DNA of 64,000 nt, taken from assembly GCF_037974355.1 (NCBI RefSeq), contig NZ_CP150235.1, forward strand, positions 6,138,001-6,202,000, given 5' to 3'. The translations under genes and the position numbers were made by a program. The stretch is from Paenibacillus sp. FSL R5-0517 (GTDB taxonomy: Bacteria; Bacillota; Bacilli; Paenibacillales; Paenibacillaceae). Below, in pieces: positions 36,514-46,041 of the stretch (its first letter is position 1; each line of letters starts with the position of its first letter). The notes beneath the pieces were generated by a model. It was given only the letters and a program-made list of their open reading frames with translations, had not been told where the DNA came from and did not search any database.

Positions 36514-39500
36514 CTAATTCAATGTTCTAATACTTATTACAGAAGACCATATGCTTGTGTTCTGATCGTTGAATGCGCGAATGCGATATTTATGCAAACT
36601 GGACGGTAACAAGTCAGAATGAATAAATGTTGCATCACTGACCGTCGCCACAATTTGCCCATCGGCTTCAATTTCGTAAAACGAAGCCCCCATAACCGCA
36701 CCCCATGTCAGAATAACGTTTGTTCTGTCGGAAGTCCCCTTCAGCACAGGTGTAGTTAATTGAGTCATTCCCGTTATCATCTCACTCCAAACTCCTGCAC
36801 CAGAAGCATTTTTAGCACGAATTCGGAAGGTATGTTCCGTATTTGGTGCAAGTCCGCTCTTCGTATAAGCGACTCCACTCACGGCAACCACTGTACCATC
36901 AATCTCCAGATCATATCCTGTAGCTCCAGTTGCAGCAGTCCATCTCAGCGCGATAGCCGCTGTGGTTGCAGAGTTAATACTTAAACCTGAGACACTGGCA
37001 GGCAACGTAGTTTGGGACAGTATTGCTGTCCAGGCACTCACATTAGTATCGGTCAGGGAACGTATACGGTACTTATGCGCCGTACCACCAAGTAATCCAT
37101 TATGGACATATAAGAGATCACTCACAGTTGCAACCACTATGCCATCTGCTTCAATCTCATATTTTGTTGCACCAGCAACTTCATTCCATGTCAGCGTAAC
37201 TGCCGTTTCTTCAGGTACAGCTTTCAGCGTTGTTGGTACATTTAATTGGGTCGAAGCGGTTACGACCTCACTCCAGCTACCAATGCCAGCAGCATTTTTG
37301 GCACGAATGCGGAAGGTATGATCTGTATTGGCCAGAAGTGCTGTTTTGGTATAAGCCAGAGCCGACACAGCAACGATTTTACCATCGATCTCAAGATCGT
37401 ATCCTGTTGCTCCCGTAACCGCATTCCACTTCATAGCAATGGTTACTGTTGTTGCAGAATTCATACTCAATCCGGTCACACTGCCTGGTATAGTGCTTTG
37501 AGTCAAGACTGTAGACCAAGCACTACTGTTCTTATCCGTTAATGCACGCACACGATAGGTGTGCGATGTTCCTGCAAGCAAATCACTATGAACATATGAG
37601 GGATCAGTTACTGCAGAGACAATTGCTCCATCTGCCTCAATCTCATAATTGGTTGCATCTTTGATATCAAGCCAATTCAAAGTAATAGCGGTTTCCTCTG
37701 ATGTTGCTTTCAGAGCAGGTGTGTTTAACTGAGTTGTAACATTTGTTACATCTCCCCAAGCTCCAGCCCCAGCAGTATTTTTGGAACGAACACGGAATGT
37801 ATGATCCGTATTGGCGATAAGTCCCGTTTTGGTGTAAACCACTCCACTAACAGGTACCACCGTGCCATCAATTTCAAGGTCATATCCCGTCGCTCCTGAG
37901 ACTGCGTTCCACTTCAGAGCAGCAGCTGTGTTCGTTATGCTTGTTACCGTTAACCCGGTAACAGAACCAGGCAACGTATTTTGTGTCAAGACTGCAGTCC
38001 AGGCTCCAACATTGGTTCCGGTTAGAGCGCGTACGCGGTATTTATGCGCCGTTCCAGCTATGAGATTATTGTGAGTATAAGTAGGCTCCGTAACAATACC
38101 CACTACGACTCCATCCGCTTCAATCTCATATTTGGTTGCATCTTTAACTTCAGGCCATGTCAAGGTAACCGCTTGTTCCTCAGAAGAAGCCTTCAGAACA
38201 GGTGTGTTCAGTAAAGTTGTGCCATCTACAATCTCACTCCATATACCTGCACCTGCTGTATTTTTAGAACGAATACGGAACGTGTGATCCGTATTTGTCA
38301 CAAGACCACTCTTCGTATAAGCTACTCCTGTTACTGGTACAACTGTACCATCGATCTCAAGATCATATCCTGTTGCTCCCGTTACTGCCGTCCATTTTAA
38401 GGAAATGGCTACATTGGTAACAGAACTAATACTTAAACCAGTAACTGATGCAGGTATCGTACTTTGCGTCAGCACCGCAGTCCAGGCACCTGTATTAGAG
38501 TCCGTCAGTGCACGTACACGATATTTATGCGCCGTTCCTGGAAGCAAGCTAGTGTGCACATATTTCGGTTCGCTAATTGTTCCAGTAACGACTCCATCTG
38601 CTTCAATCTCATACTTGGTTGCATCTGTTACATCTGCCCATGTCAATGTAATCGCTGTTTCTTCCGAGGAAGCTTTTAGAACAGGGGTATTCAATAACGT
38701 TGTGCCACTTACCCCGTCACTCCAAGTCCCAGCACCTGCCGCATTTTTGGAGCGAACGCGGAACGTATGATCCGTATTAGCCGCAAGTCCGGTCTTGTTG
38801 TATGTTAATCCAGTAGCGGCTACTACCGTGCCATCAATTTCAAGATCATAACCTGCTGCTCCGGTTACAGCATTCCATTTCAAACCCATTGTTGTGTTCG
38901 TTACAGAGGTAATGCCCAACCCTGTTACTGAACCTGGTAGTGTATTTTGATTTAAAACAGCAGTCCATGCGCCATTGTTTGTATCTGTCAGTGCTCTTAC
39001 ACGATACTTATGCGCTGTTCCTGGCTGGAGACCTGAATGCACATATTTTGGCTCATCAACTGTTGCGATAGTTGATCCATCTGCTTCAATCTCATACTTG
39101 ATCGCATCTGATACATCTGCCCATGTTACTGTAACAGCAGTCTCTTCCGAGGAAGCTTTTAAAACAGGGGTATTCAACAATGTTGTACCATCAATGATAT
39201 CACTCCACGCTCCGGCACCTGCCGTATTTTTAGAGCGAACGCGGAACGTATGATTCGTATTGGCTGCAAGACCTGTCTTGTTGTAGGTTAATCCACTTAC
39301 AGCTATTACCGTGCCATCAATCTCCAAGTCGTAACCCGTTGCTCCAGTTACAGCATTCCATTTAAGAGCGATAGCGACATTGGTTGCAGAGGTTACACTC
39401 AACCCTGTGACTGAACCCGGTAAAGTATTCTGAGTGAGAAGTACAGTCCACGGGCTAACGTTCATCTCCGTCAGGGCTCTTACACGATACTTATGCGTTG

Positions 39501-41991
39501 TTCCTGGGATCAAATTCTCGTGCGTGTAGACTGGCGCCGTAACCGTAGCTACAACAATACCATCAGCCTCCACTTCATATTTGGTTGCATCAGTAACATC
39601 TGCCCAAGTTACAGTAATTGCATCTTCTTGGGAAGATGCTTTCAGAACAGGCGTATTAAGTTGAGTCGTGCCACTTACCACGTCACTCCACACACCCACA
39701 CCTGCCGTATTTTTGGAACGTATACGGAATGTATGGTCTGTATTCGCTGCAAGACCACTCTTCGTATATGTTAAACCAGTAACTGGAACTACCACTCCAT
39801 CAATCTCCAAGTCATATCCAGAGCTACCGGTTACTGCACTCCATTTCAAGGAAATTGCGGCGTTCGTTGTGGATGTTATACTGAGACCTGATACCGCTGC
39901 GGGCAATGTACTCTGTGTCAGAACAGTTGTCCAAGCACTTATGTTAGTGTCAGTAGCCACACGAACACGATATTTATGAGAAGTACCTGGTAATATATTT
40001 CCATGTGTGTAGTTTGATTCACTTACATTTGCAACAATCACACCATCTGCTTCAACTTCATATGCAGTAGCATCTGGTATGGATGTCCACGTCAATGTGA
40101 TTGCTGTTTCCTCAGAGGATGCCTTCAATATAGGCAAATTAAATTGTGTACGACCTGTTACTATTTCGCTCCAGGCTCCTGCACCTGCAACGTTCTTCGA
40201 ACGAATACGGAAAGTGTGCTCCGTGTTTCCGACGAGTCCACTCTTCGTATAACTTGTAGCTGTCAAAGAAATCGGGGTGCCGTCAATTTCCAAATCGTAG
40301 CCTGTAGCACCGGTAACCGCATTCCATTTTACTGTAATGGCTGTATTGGTGACTGCACTCACATTCAACCCACTGACAGAGTCAGGCAAGGTATTTTGCG
40401 TTACTACTGATGTCCAAGCACTTGTATTCGTCTCATTGATTGCCCGCACACGATATTTATGCGCTGTGCCCGGTGTCAGATTGGTGTGGTTAAAGATTGG
40501 AGCTTCTAAACCTGAAGAAACAACTCCATCTGCTTCAATCTCATACGAAGTTGCGCCTTCAATGGGAGCCCATACAAGTACAACTTCCTCTGCTGTGACA
40601 TTAGACTGAACTACGGGTGTACTCAGTTGAGTGGTGCCCGATACTGGATCACTCCAACTTCCTGTCCCACCAGCATTTTTGGATCTGATTCTGAAGGTAT
40701 ATTCTGTATTGGCTGCAAGTCCAGTCTTGTTGTATGTTGTTCCTGTCACCGCAACAACTGAACCATTGATCTCCAGATCATATCCAGTGGCTCCCTTAAC
40801 AGCAGTCCAGGATACAGACAATTTATTCAATGTAGCATCTGTGATTTTCAAACCATCTGCACGATTAGGTACTGTCAATTGACTTAGTGGTTTACTCCAT
40901 GAACTCTCATTGTCAGTTGAGAATGCTCTCAGCACATAGGTATGTGTTGAATTGGCCTCCAAATCGTCATGCTCATATGAGTTCACATTGCCCAATTCAA
41001 TAGGTTCTCCTCCGTCAATTCGCAATTGATATCGATCTGCAAATTCAACGGATTTCCAATTCAATGTATTCTTCCCCTCTTCACCTTTTACGGATAAGAT
41101 CGGTTTTTCTAGCAAAGTTCTCAGCGAGTATGTATCACTCCACTCACCTGCACCTCTTGGATTAACACCACGTACTCTGTAAGTATAGTTCGTATTATTT
41201 CTATAAGGACTACTTGTATAGTCCAGACCATAGAATGGACCTTTAGTTACACCATTTTCTTCAATCTCATACTGAACCGCTTGTTGTGCAGCTGACCAGT
41301 TAAGGTTGATTGTCGCATCATTTGCAGTAGCTACCAGTCCAGTAGGTATAGCAGGAACTGTAGTAATTGGCTCCTTTGTTCCCGGCTCTTTTTCAAAACT
41401 GAATGATTCTGCCTTACGTGTGTAATATGGATTAAGGTTAGATACAAAATCTACCACAGCACCTGTATCCGCACTGATCACCAAACTAAGTTGAGAGGCT
41501 TCATAACTTTGTACATATCTAGGGGTTTCCATTCCAAATTCATCTACTCTGGAACTGTTCCAAACACCTACATTCATACCTGATTGTCTATATTCCATGG
41601 TACTGTAATATTCCCAAACCTCGGAAAAGTCAACGATAAATGCGTTAGTCACTTGCCCAGTATAGGTAGAAGTATATTTACCAAATGTTACATTGGTCAT
41701 ATCTTCGAGAGTTCCCCTGATAGACTGGCTTCTTGAGAATGAATATCCTGTTGATGAAATGCTGTATGATCTCGTCCAGCCCAGATCAACCTGTTTCTGA
41801 TTCACCATCAGATTCCCATTCTGTTCTGATAATACAAAGCGATAATCATTACTCGATGCGATAATTCTATTACTCGTTGCGGCATCTGCCCGGTTTCCCC
41901 CATACACACCAAACTGTCCGAATACCAGCATGAATACTAGTAGACGGACAGTCCATAAGTAAAATCCGTTTTTTCTTTTTCCTGCGACCAC
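36514..41991 (-). CDS. Giant secreted protein with 20 fibronectin type III domains
   Basis: 1,825 residues. A signal peptide (hydrophobic LLVFMLVFGQFGVYGG, cut near ADA-ATS) is followed by a unique domain of about 175 residues rich in Ser, Tyr and Trp, then 20 FN3 domains to the very C-terminus. The first two are divergent. The other 18 form nine alternating pairs: type A (ATGYDLEIDG, then HTFRIRSKN) and type B (TKYEIEADG, then HKYRVRAL). No LPXTG, SLH, LysM or catalytic motif was seen, so it is probably secreted or loosely held. I choose GTG at 41991: aaggggag lies seven bases upstream, while the TTG at 42009 has no ribosome site. It sits between yvyF and comFC. Adhesion or matrix function is a guess. 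Confidence 0.85.
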   Translation of the reverse strand: MVAGKRKNGFYLWTVRLLVFMLVFGQFGVYGGNRADAATSNRIIASSNDYRFVLSEQNGNLMVNQKQVDLGWTRSYSISSTGYSFSRSQSIRGTLEDMTNVTFGKYTSTYTGQVTNAFIVDFSEVWEYYSTMEYRQSGMNVGVWNSSRVDEFGMETPRYVQSYEASQLSLVISADTGAVVDFVSNLNPYYTRKAESFSFEKEPGTKEPITTVPAIPTGLVATANDATINLNWSAAQQAVQYEIEENGVTKGPFYGLDYTSSPYRNNTNYTYRVRGVNPRGAGEWSDTYSLRTLLEKPILSVKGEEGKNTLNWKSVEFADRYQLRIDGGEPIELGNVNSYEHDDLEANSTHTYVLRAFSTDNESSWSKPLSQLTVPNRADGLKITDATLNKLSVSWTAVKGATGYDLEINGSVVAVTGTTYNKTGLAANTEYTFRIRSKNAGGTGSWSDPVSGTTQLSTPVVQSNVTAEEVVLVWAPIEGATSYEIEADGVVSSGLEAPIFNHTNLTPGTAHKYRVRAINETNTSAWTSVVTQNTLPDSVSGLNVSAVTNTAITVKWNAVTGATGYDLEIDGTPISLTATSYTKSGLVGNTEHTFRIRSKNVAGAGAWSEIVTGRTQFNLPILKASSEETAITLTWTSIPDATAYEVEADGVIVANVSESNYTHGNILPGTSHKYRVRVATDTNISAWTTVLTQSTLPAAVSGLSITSTTNAAISLKWSAVTGSSGYDLEIDGVVVPVTGLTYTKSGLAANTDHTFRIRSKNTAGVGVWSDVVSGTTQLNTPVLKASSQEDAITVTWADVTDATKYEVEADGIVVATVTAPVYTHENLIPGTTHKYRVRALTEMNVSPWTVLLTQNTLPGSVTGLSVTSATNVAIALKWNAVTGATGYDLEIDGTVIAVSGLTYNKTGLAANTNHTFRVRSKNTAGAGAWSDIIDGTTLLNTPVLKASSEETAVTVTWADVSDAIKYEIEADGSTIATVDEPKYVHSGLQPGTAHKYRVRALTDTNNGAWTAVLNQNTLPGSVTGLGITSVTNTTMGLKWNAVTGAAGYDLEIDGTVVAATGLTYNKTGLAANTDHTFRVRSKNAAGAGTWSDGVSGTTLLNTPVLKASSEETAITLTWADVTDATKYEIEADGVVTGTISEPKYVHTSLLPGTAHKYRVRALTDSNTGAWTAVLTQSTIPASVTGLSISSVTNVAISLKWTAVTGATGYDLEIDGTVVPVTGVAYTKSGLVTNTDHTFRIRSKNTAGAGIWSEIVDGTTLLNTPVLKASSEEQAVTLTWPEVKDATKYEIEADGVVVGIVTEPTYTHNNLIAGTAHKYRVRALTGTNVGAWTAVLTQNTLPGSVTGLTVTSITNTAAALKWNAVSGATGYDLEIDGTVVPVSGVVYTKTGLIANTDHTFRVRSKNTAGAGAWGDVTNVTTQLNTPALKATSEETAITLNWLDIKDATNYEIEADGAIVSAVTDPSYVHSDLLAGTSHTYRVRALTDKNSSAWSTVLTQSTIPGSVTGLSMNSATTVTIAMKWNAVTGATGYDLEIDGKIVAVSALAYTKTALLANTDHTFRIRAKNAAGIGSWSEVVTASTQLNVPTTLKAVPEETAVTLTWNEVAGATKYEIEADGIVVATVSDLLYVHNGLLGGTAHKYRIRSLTDTNVSAWTAILSQTTLPASVSGLSINSATTAAIALRWTAATGATGYDLEIDGTVVAVSGVAYTKSGLAPNTEHTFRIRAKNASGAGVWSEMITGMTQLTTPVLKGTSDRTNVILTWGAVMGASFYEIEADGQIVATVSDATFIHSDLLPSSLHKYRIRAFNDQNTSIWSSVISIRTLN
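36517..40860 (-). repeat. Nine tandem FN3 A/B pairs, about 483 bp per unit
   Basis: Coding repeats with a period of about 161 residues. Units in the middle are the most alike (for example NTPVLKASSEE recurs at nearly every junction), and those at the ends diverge, the pattern expected of unequal crossing-over. Assembly collapse or copy-number variation is likely here. Confidence 0.9.
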
Positions 41992-42307
41992 TTTTGTTCT
42001 CCCCTTCAAAAGATATGTTGTGCCACACCCTTGCTGTCACCTGTGGTGAACGGCAAAACTATCTATTCTGCACGAGAAAACGAAATCCTCTTTTTTACAT
42101 GTAAAAAATTTCTTATTACACTTTCATTTATGATTTCACTAAACAACTATATTTCAAACGGTTAAATATGAAAAGAGGAATTCATATTTGTGAAGTTATT
42201 AATAAGAGAACACATTTTCCTATCTATTAGAAAATAAAGCGTAAGTTGTGTATCCAGGGAGACTTAAAAAATATTTAAACAGTAGCTCAATAGACTGATT
42301 TTGCCTA
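41992..42307. other. Gap between comFC and the FN3 giant, with an 18-bp palindrome
   Basis: No gene. TTTTTTACATGTAAAAAA at 42091-42108 is a perfect palindrome 100 bases before the FN3 gene start. I saw no clear comFC terminator, so readthrough from comFC is possible. Confidence 0.5.
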
Positions 42308-43204
42308 TTAGGATCTTGCCAGTGTTAGTGTGTAAATCTCAACCGGAATTCCCATGGTAAAACCAGCATTTAAGATAACCCGCCCACAAGCATCCAAGGT
42401 ACTGCCTGTTGTGTATATATCATCGATCAGCAGGATCTGTATGGGTTCGTCATGTGACATGCCCGTATGTGTTGACAGATAAGATTCCCTGTATAGCTCT
42501 TCAATTAACTTCATGCCATCGGGGTTGATGGAAAAAGCGTTCTTCATCGTTTCGATACGCTCACCGCGTGATTTGAAGCTTTGTTTGGTGGTGTTGATCT
42601 GGCGCTGCAACAGATCAACGATAGGCAGGCGGCAGGCGGTGGCAAGCCCAGCAGCCAGTCGCTCCGCCTGATTGAAGCCGCGCTCAACCAGGCGCTCGCT
42701 GCTCACGGGAACATAGGTGACCACGGCAGGCCGCCATTGCGGCTTCGTTTGTTGAGCAGGCGTGGCGAGATGAGCCACGGGGGCTGGGGGTTCTTTTCCC
42801 AAAGCAGAATTCTGTTCCTCGCTCATCGCTTGAAAGGCTTGAATCAACAGCGCGGTTAAGAGCGGCGCGTATCGTTCATGGCCTCTGAATTTGTACATGC
42901 CAATCCACTCCTTCATAAGATGGGTGTACTGTACGGCGCTGCGGTTGAGGATAAAAGAACGATTTTGCATATGTGGACGAGCACAGTCCGGGCACCCAAC
43001 GCCCCGACCACAACGCAGGCAGCGGATGGAACGAATCCATGGAATCTGATGCACACAACGTGGGCATATACCCGGATAGAGCGAGGATAGGATCGCCCGA
43101 GTGCCACATGTCAGACAAGTCGCTCCAGGTGGGGCGAGCAGATGATGGAGGCGTTCGGTAAGGTACTGAGCGTGATCGGTAATGTTGCTGAGCCAGTTAA
43201 ACAT
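42308..43204 (-). CDS. comFC: ComF-family competence protein (phosphoribosyltransferase-like)
   Basis: 298 residues. The N-terminus carries paired cysteines (CLTCGTRAILSSLYPGICPRC and CLRCGRGVGCPDC), a zinc-ribbon arrangement. The C-terminal phosphoribosyltransferase loop is ILLIDDIYTTGSTLDACG, and ERGFNQAERLA precedes it. ComFC is needed for DNA uptake or processing during transformation. I choose the ATG at 43204 (ggaggt nine bases upstream); the ORF start at 43222 lies before the ribosome site. A long insert rich in Pro, Gln and Ala lies around residues 120-145. It follows comFA by 125 bp, with no comFB between. Confidence 0.92.
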   Translation of the reverse strand: MFNWLSNITDHAQYLTERLHHLLAPPGATCLTCGTRAILSSLYPGICPRCVHQIPWIRSIRCLRCGRGVGCPDCARPHMQNRSFILNRSAVQYTHLMKEWIGMYKFRGHERYAPLLTALLIQAFQAMSEEQNSALGKEPPAPVAHLATPAQQTKPQWRPAVVTYVPVSSERLVERGFNQAERLAAGLATACRLPIVDLLQRQINTTKQSFKSRGERIETMKNAFSINPDGMKLIEELYRESYLSTHTGMSHDEPIQILLIDDIYTTGSTLDACGRVILNAGFTMGIPVEIYTLTLARS

Positions 43205-43329
43205 AATCGTGTAAACCTCCAATCTGGTCTGGAGAATCTAATGGTATGTACGGAAATATACGCTGTGTGTACTTTGAAATATGGATGCTAATTCATATAT
43301 TTAATATTTAGGCAGATCACAATTAACAA

Positions 43330-45219
43330 TTATGTCTGGGATGGTGGATGCAGGTAGCCTTTGCGACGAGCGATGGTGTTCATTTTCCGAATTTGTGCAA
43401 TAGCCTTCACCTGTGAACGTGTCCGACGAGATGATGCAAAAACCACTCTACCCGCCGGGTCATCCATGGAACGCCCTGCTCTGCCCGCCATCTGAACCAG
43501 TGAAGCTTCATCAAAGAGACCATTGTCTGCATCCAAGATAAATACATCGCTCCGTGGAATGGTCACTCCACGCTCCAGAATTGTGGTGGTTACGAGCAGA
43601 CGAATGGTGCGTTCACGAAAGGCTATAACTTTGCTAGCGCGATCAGGGTCCTGAGATGAAGTTCCTTCGATATGGATTCCGGGAAAAGTATGACGCATCA
43701 GATTCACAAATGCCTCTATCTGGGCAATGCGTGTCACAAACACAAATACCTGGGCGTCACGCTCCAATGAAATTTGGATGTTAGATTTCAAAGCAGACGG
43801 AAGATTTCGTTTCCTAATACATTCAGCAACGGTAGCCATCTTAATCAATTTTGGCACGGGCAAAGGATGACGGTGGAAACGTACTGGAACTTTGGCATGA
43901 GTGAGTTTCCCCTGTGTTGCTTCTCTCTGTAGCCGAGTTGGTGGTGTAGCAGACAGATATATAAAATTCCCATCCGGTTTACAGGAAGATGCCGCCGCGT
44001 GAGCGAGCATGGGATCGTTATGGTAAGGGAAGGCATCCAGTTCATCGATTATGACGAGATCGAACCCCTGATAAAAACGCATCAGTTGATGTGTGGTCGC
44101 GAGCGTCAGTTGAGCATCTTTCCAACGTTCGTCACTGCCGCCGTAAAGAGTAGCGAGCGAGGTGTCCGGAAAGGCTTTGGCCAGACGCGGAGCCAGTTCC
44201 AGTACCACATCCCTGCGCGGGGTAGCGACCAGTGCTCGTCCACCGCGATCCAATGTATGTTGGAGCAGTGGAAAAATCATCTCGGTCTTGCCAGCTCCGG
44301 TCACGGCCCACAGCAAGAACCGCCCCGGCCCATCCCCTGCGGGCGGCCGGGCCAAAAACGCAAGCGCCGCGGCTGCTGCCGCGCTCTGCGCTGCGCTAAG
44401 CCCCCACCGGGCGAGCCCGCCGCCGGTGGGGGCCATGGCCGTGCCACGCGGTGCTTCGCCGCGTACTGGCACGGCCCCTTGCGCTGCACTGCGTAGCAGC
44501 AGCGCACAAGCACGGCTGCGCCCCAGCGCGAGGCAAGCCTCGCAGTAGGCGCACGCCGCCAGGCCGCAGGCAGCGCAGGGCACGCGCTGCCTGGCTTCGC
44601 TGCCACAGCGGTGGCAGCGGGGCGCGCTCCGCGCGCGTCCAAGCCACGCGTGCCGACGGCGCGTGGTAGGCCCTTGGAGGGCGGCTGTGATACTCAGCCG
44701 CCCGTGCAAGCGCGCGAGCTGCGCAGCCGCGCGCCACTCCCTTGGCGGCTGGGCGGTATCCGCCAGCAACGCCTCCGCCTCGGCCGCCAGTAATTGGCGG
44801 CCGCTGATCCGCTCAGCCAGCAGGGCCGCGTCCCGCTCCAGCTGAGCCCACTGCCCGGCGGGATACGACGGCGGCATCCCGCCTACCTGAATGCGACGCG
44901 CAGCGACATTCCCCGCTGTGCCCGCTACACCTTTTCTCGCCTCAACTTCCCCCGAGGCCAGTTCATATACATCCAGCTTCCTCGCAAGATAACTCTGCCA
45001 TTCGCGCTGGCCCCACTGATCCATGCTTCGCTCCATCTCAAAATGTTCAACCAACCAGGATGCCTGACTTAACGGCAACGCCTGATCTAACAGCAACCAG
45101 CGCAGCACATGTCGCCCACTTCCTCCCTCTAGCCACCAGGCCACATCCACACGAATATCGAGTGACAACATCATGCTCCACCCTTCCCCTGTACGGCACA
45201 CATATAAGGCAACCTTCAT
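43330..45219 (-). CDS. comFA: ComFA-like DEAD-box DNA translocase
   Basis: 629 residues, the ATPase that pulls transforming DNA through ComEC. A Cys4-type zinc finger (CHRCG, CAACG and CEAC around residues 205-235) precedes the helicase core: AVTGAGKTEM (Walker A, near 306), IIDELDAFPYHN (near 388), YLSATPPT (near 421), TTTILERGVTIP (near 540) and MAGRAGRS (near 580). Bacillus ComFA is about 460 residues, and the excess is N-terminal. The DNA between about 44,280 and 44,920 is strikingly GC-rich and encodes an Ala/Arg/Gly-rich stretch unlike its neighbours. The ATG at 45219 has gggaggag. Confidence 0.9.
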   Translation of the reverse strand: MKVALYVCRTGEGWSMMLSLDIRVDVAWWLEGGSGRHVLRWLLLDQALPLSQASWLVEHFEMERSMDQWGQREWQSYLARKLDVYELASGEVEARKGVAGTAGNVAARRIQVGGMPPSYPAGQWAQLERDAALLAERISGRQLLAAEAEALLADTAQPPREWRAAAQLARLHGRLSITAALQGPTTRRRHAWLGRARSAPRCHRCGSEARQRVPCAACGLAACAYCEACLALGRSRACALLLRSAAQGAVPVRGEAPRGTAMAPTGGGLARWGLSAAQSAAAAAALAFLARPPAGDGPGRFLLWAVTGAGKTEMIFPLLQHTLDRGGRALVATPRRDVVLELAPRLAKAFPDTSLATLYGGSDERWKDAQLTLATTHQLMRFYQGFDLVIIDELDAFPYHNDPMLAHAAASSCKPDGNFIYLSATPPTRLQREATQGKLTHAKVPVRFHRHPLPVPKLIKMATVAECIRKRNLPSALKSNIQISLERDAQVFVFVTRIAQIEAFVNLMRHTFPGIHIEGTSSQDPDRASKVIAFRERTIRLLVTTTILERGVTIPRSDVFILDADNGLFDEASLVQMAGRAGRSMDDPAGRVVFASSRRTRSQVKAIAQIRKMNTIARRKGYLHPPSQT

Positions 45220-45254
45220 TTACTCTCCTCCCCCATCGTTATTTTTCCGAACGC

Positions 45255-45298
45255 AAAAAAGCACATGCCAACCCGGCTATTCGCCGGCGCATGTGCTT
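45255..45298 (-). terminator. Strong terminator-like hairpin in the comFA leader
   Basis: AAGCACATGC pairs with GCATGTGCTT around GCCGGC/GCCGGG, followed by TTTTTT on the minus strand. It ends 36 bases before the comFA ATG, leaving no room for a promoter after it. Confidence 0.88.
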
Positions 45299-45581
45299 CA
45301 TGTCCATATCCAATCTTCTTATGATCAATCTACTTATGACTATACCAATTGAATCTTCACAGCACAAGGTTATTCACGCATCATACAATTCTTCTAATAA
45401 CCAGAATCTTTCTATAAAATTGCGAAACTTTTTCCAATCTCTATCGTCTATACTTTTAAATTAAGAGTTCTGACTTCGAAAAACTTATTTTAATGATCAC
45501 TACGTCGTCAGGACCCAGGCAATAACCATAGATTGCATAAAAACCCATTTTTAATTTAAAAGCAGACTTGGCTACAATTAC

Positions 45582-45610
45582 AAAAAAAGACTACAGCTTC
45601 TGCTGTAATC
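45582..45610 (-). terminator. Terminator of the small membrane-protein gene
   Basis: GATTACAGC-AGAA-GCTGTAGTC (two G-U pairs) followed by seven T on the minus strand. Confidence 0.8.
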
Positions 45611-45663
45611 TTTTCACTGTAGATCTACGAAATGTTAATCCCATTTCCCGTTCAGATGATGAT

Positions 45664-46041
45664 TTATTGCTCAGACTCACGCAAATCGATCAGTCGAAAA
45701 GTGTGATCGGTCTGTGCTATCCGTTCAATATCAGCAGGGACAGCAGGCAGATAAGATGTCTCCATTCCTTGCCTTTGCATAAGCTTTTCAATAATCGTAA
45801 TCGTTTCCGCTTCTGTACGATCAGCAACAACGGTTAATCTGAAGCTCTTTCCACGGTATAACAATTCCCGGCAAAGTGCTCTTACAATGCCTTCGATCCG
45901 CCCTGCCTGATTGGAAGGGATGAGCAAGATCTGCTCGAATCCTTCAGATTCCGGACGAGAAAGATGGCGCTGGTGCATGGCATGAACGGCCATTGCCGCC
46001 AGGAAGTATATGAGCAGAATCATAGTCAGATGAGCAACCAT
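45664..46041 (-). CDS. Small membrane protein of unknown function
   Basis: 125 residues. One N-terminal membrane helix (HLTMILLIYFLAAMAVHAM) is followed by a cytoplasmic domain with an alternating strand/helix pattern (GFEQILLIPSNQAGRIEGIV and SFRLTVVADRTEAETITIIE). I do not recognise the family. I choose the ATG at 46041 because aggaggt lies nine bases before it; the longer frame to 46152 adds a cysteine-rich part without ribosome site. It lies downstream of degU (358-bp gap) and may be co-transcribed with it. Confidence 0.7.
   Translation of the reverse strand: MVAHLTMILLIYFLAAMAVHAMHQRHLSRPESEGFEQILLIPSNQAGRIEGIVRALCRELLYRGKSFRLTVVADRTEAETITIIEKLMQRQGMETSYLPAVPADIERIAQTDHTFRLIDLRESEQ

Larger units (their letters stand above)
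45220..45663. other. Gap upstream of comFA with two terminators
   Basis: 444 bp. It contains the terminator of the small membrane-protein gene (45582-45610) and a second strong terminator (45255-45298) just before comFA. Between them, 270 bp without a supported ORF must contain the comFA promoter. Confidence 0.55.

Noticed and set aside
36517-40860. Regular repeats as a possible CRISPR array
   Set aside because: The period is about 483 bp, the repeats are coding and translate to FN3 domains; no short direct repeats with spacers were found.
36760-40882. Many plus-strand frames opposite the FN3 giant
   Set aside because: They repeat with the FN3 period and mirror its codons; none has a ribosome site.
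44162-45072. Several frames on both strands in the GC-rich part of comFA
   Set aside because: High GC lowers stop frequency; only the comFA frame carries zinc-finger and helicase motifs.
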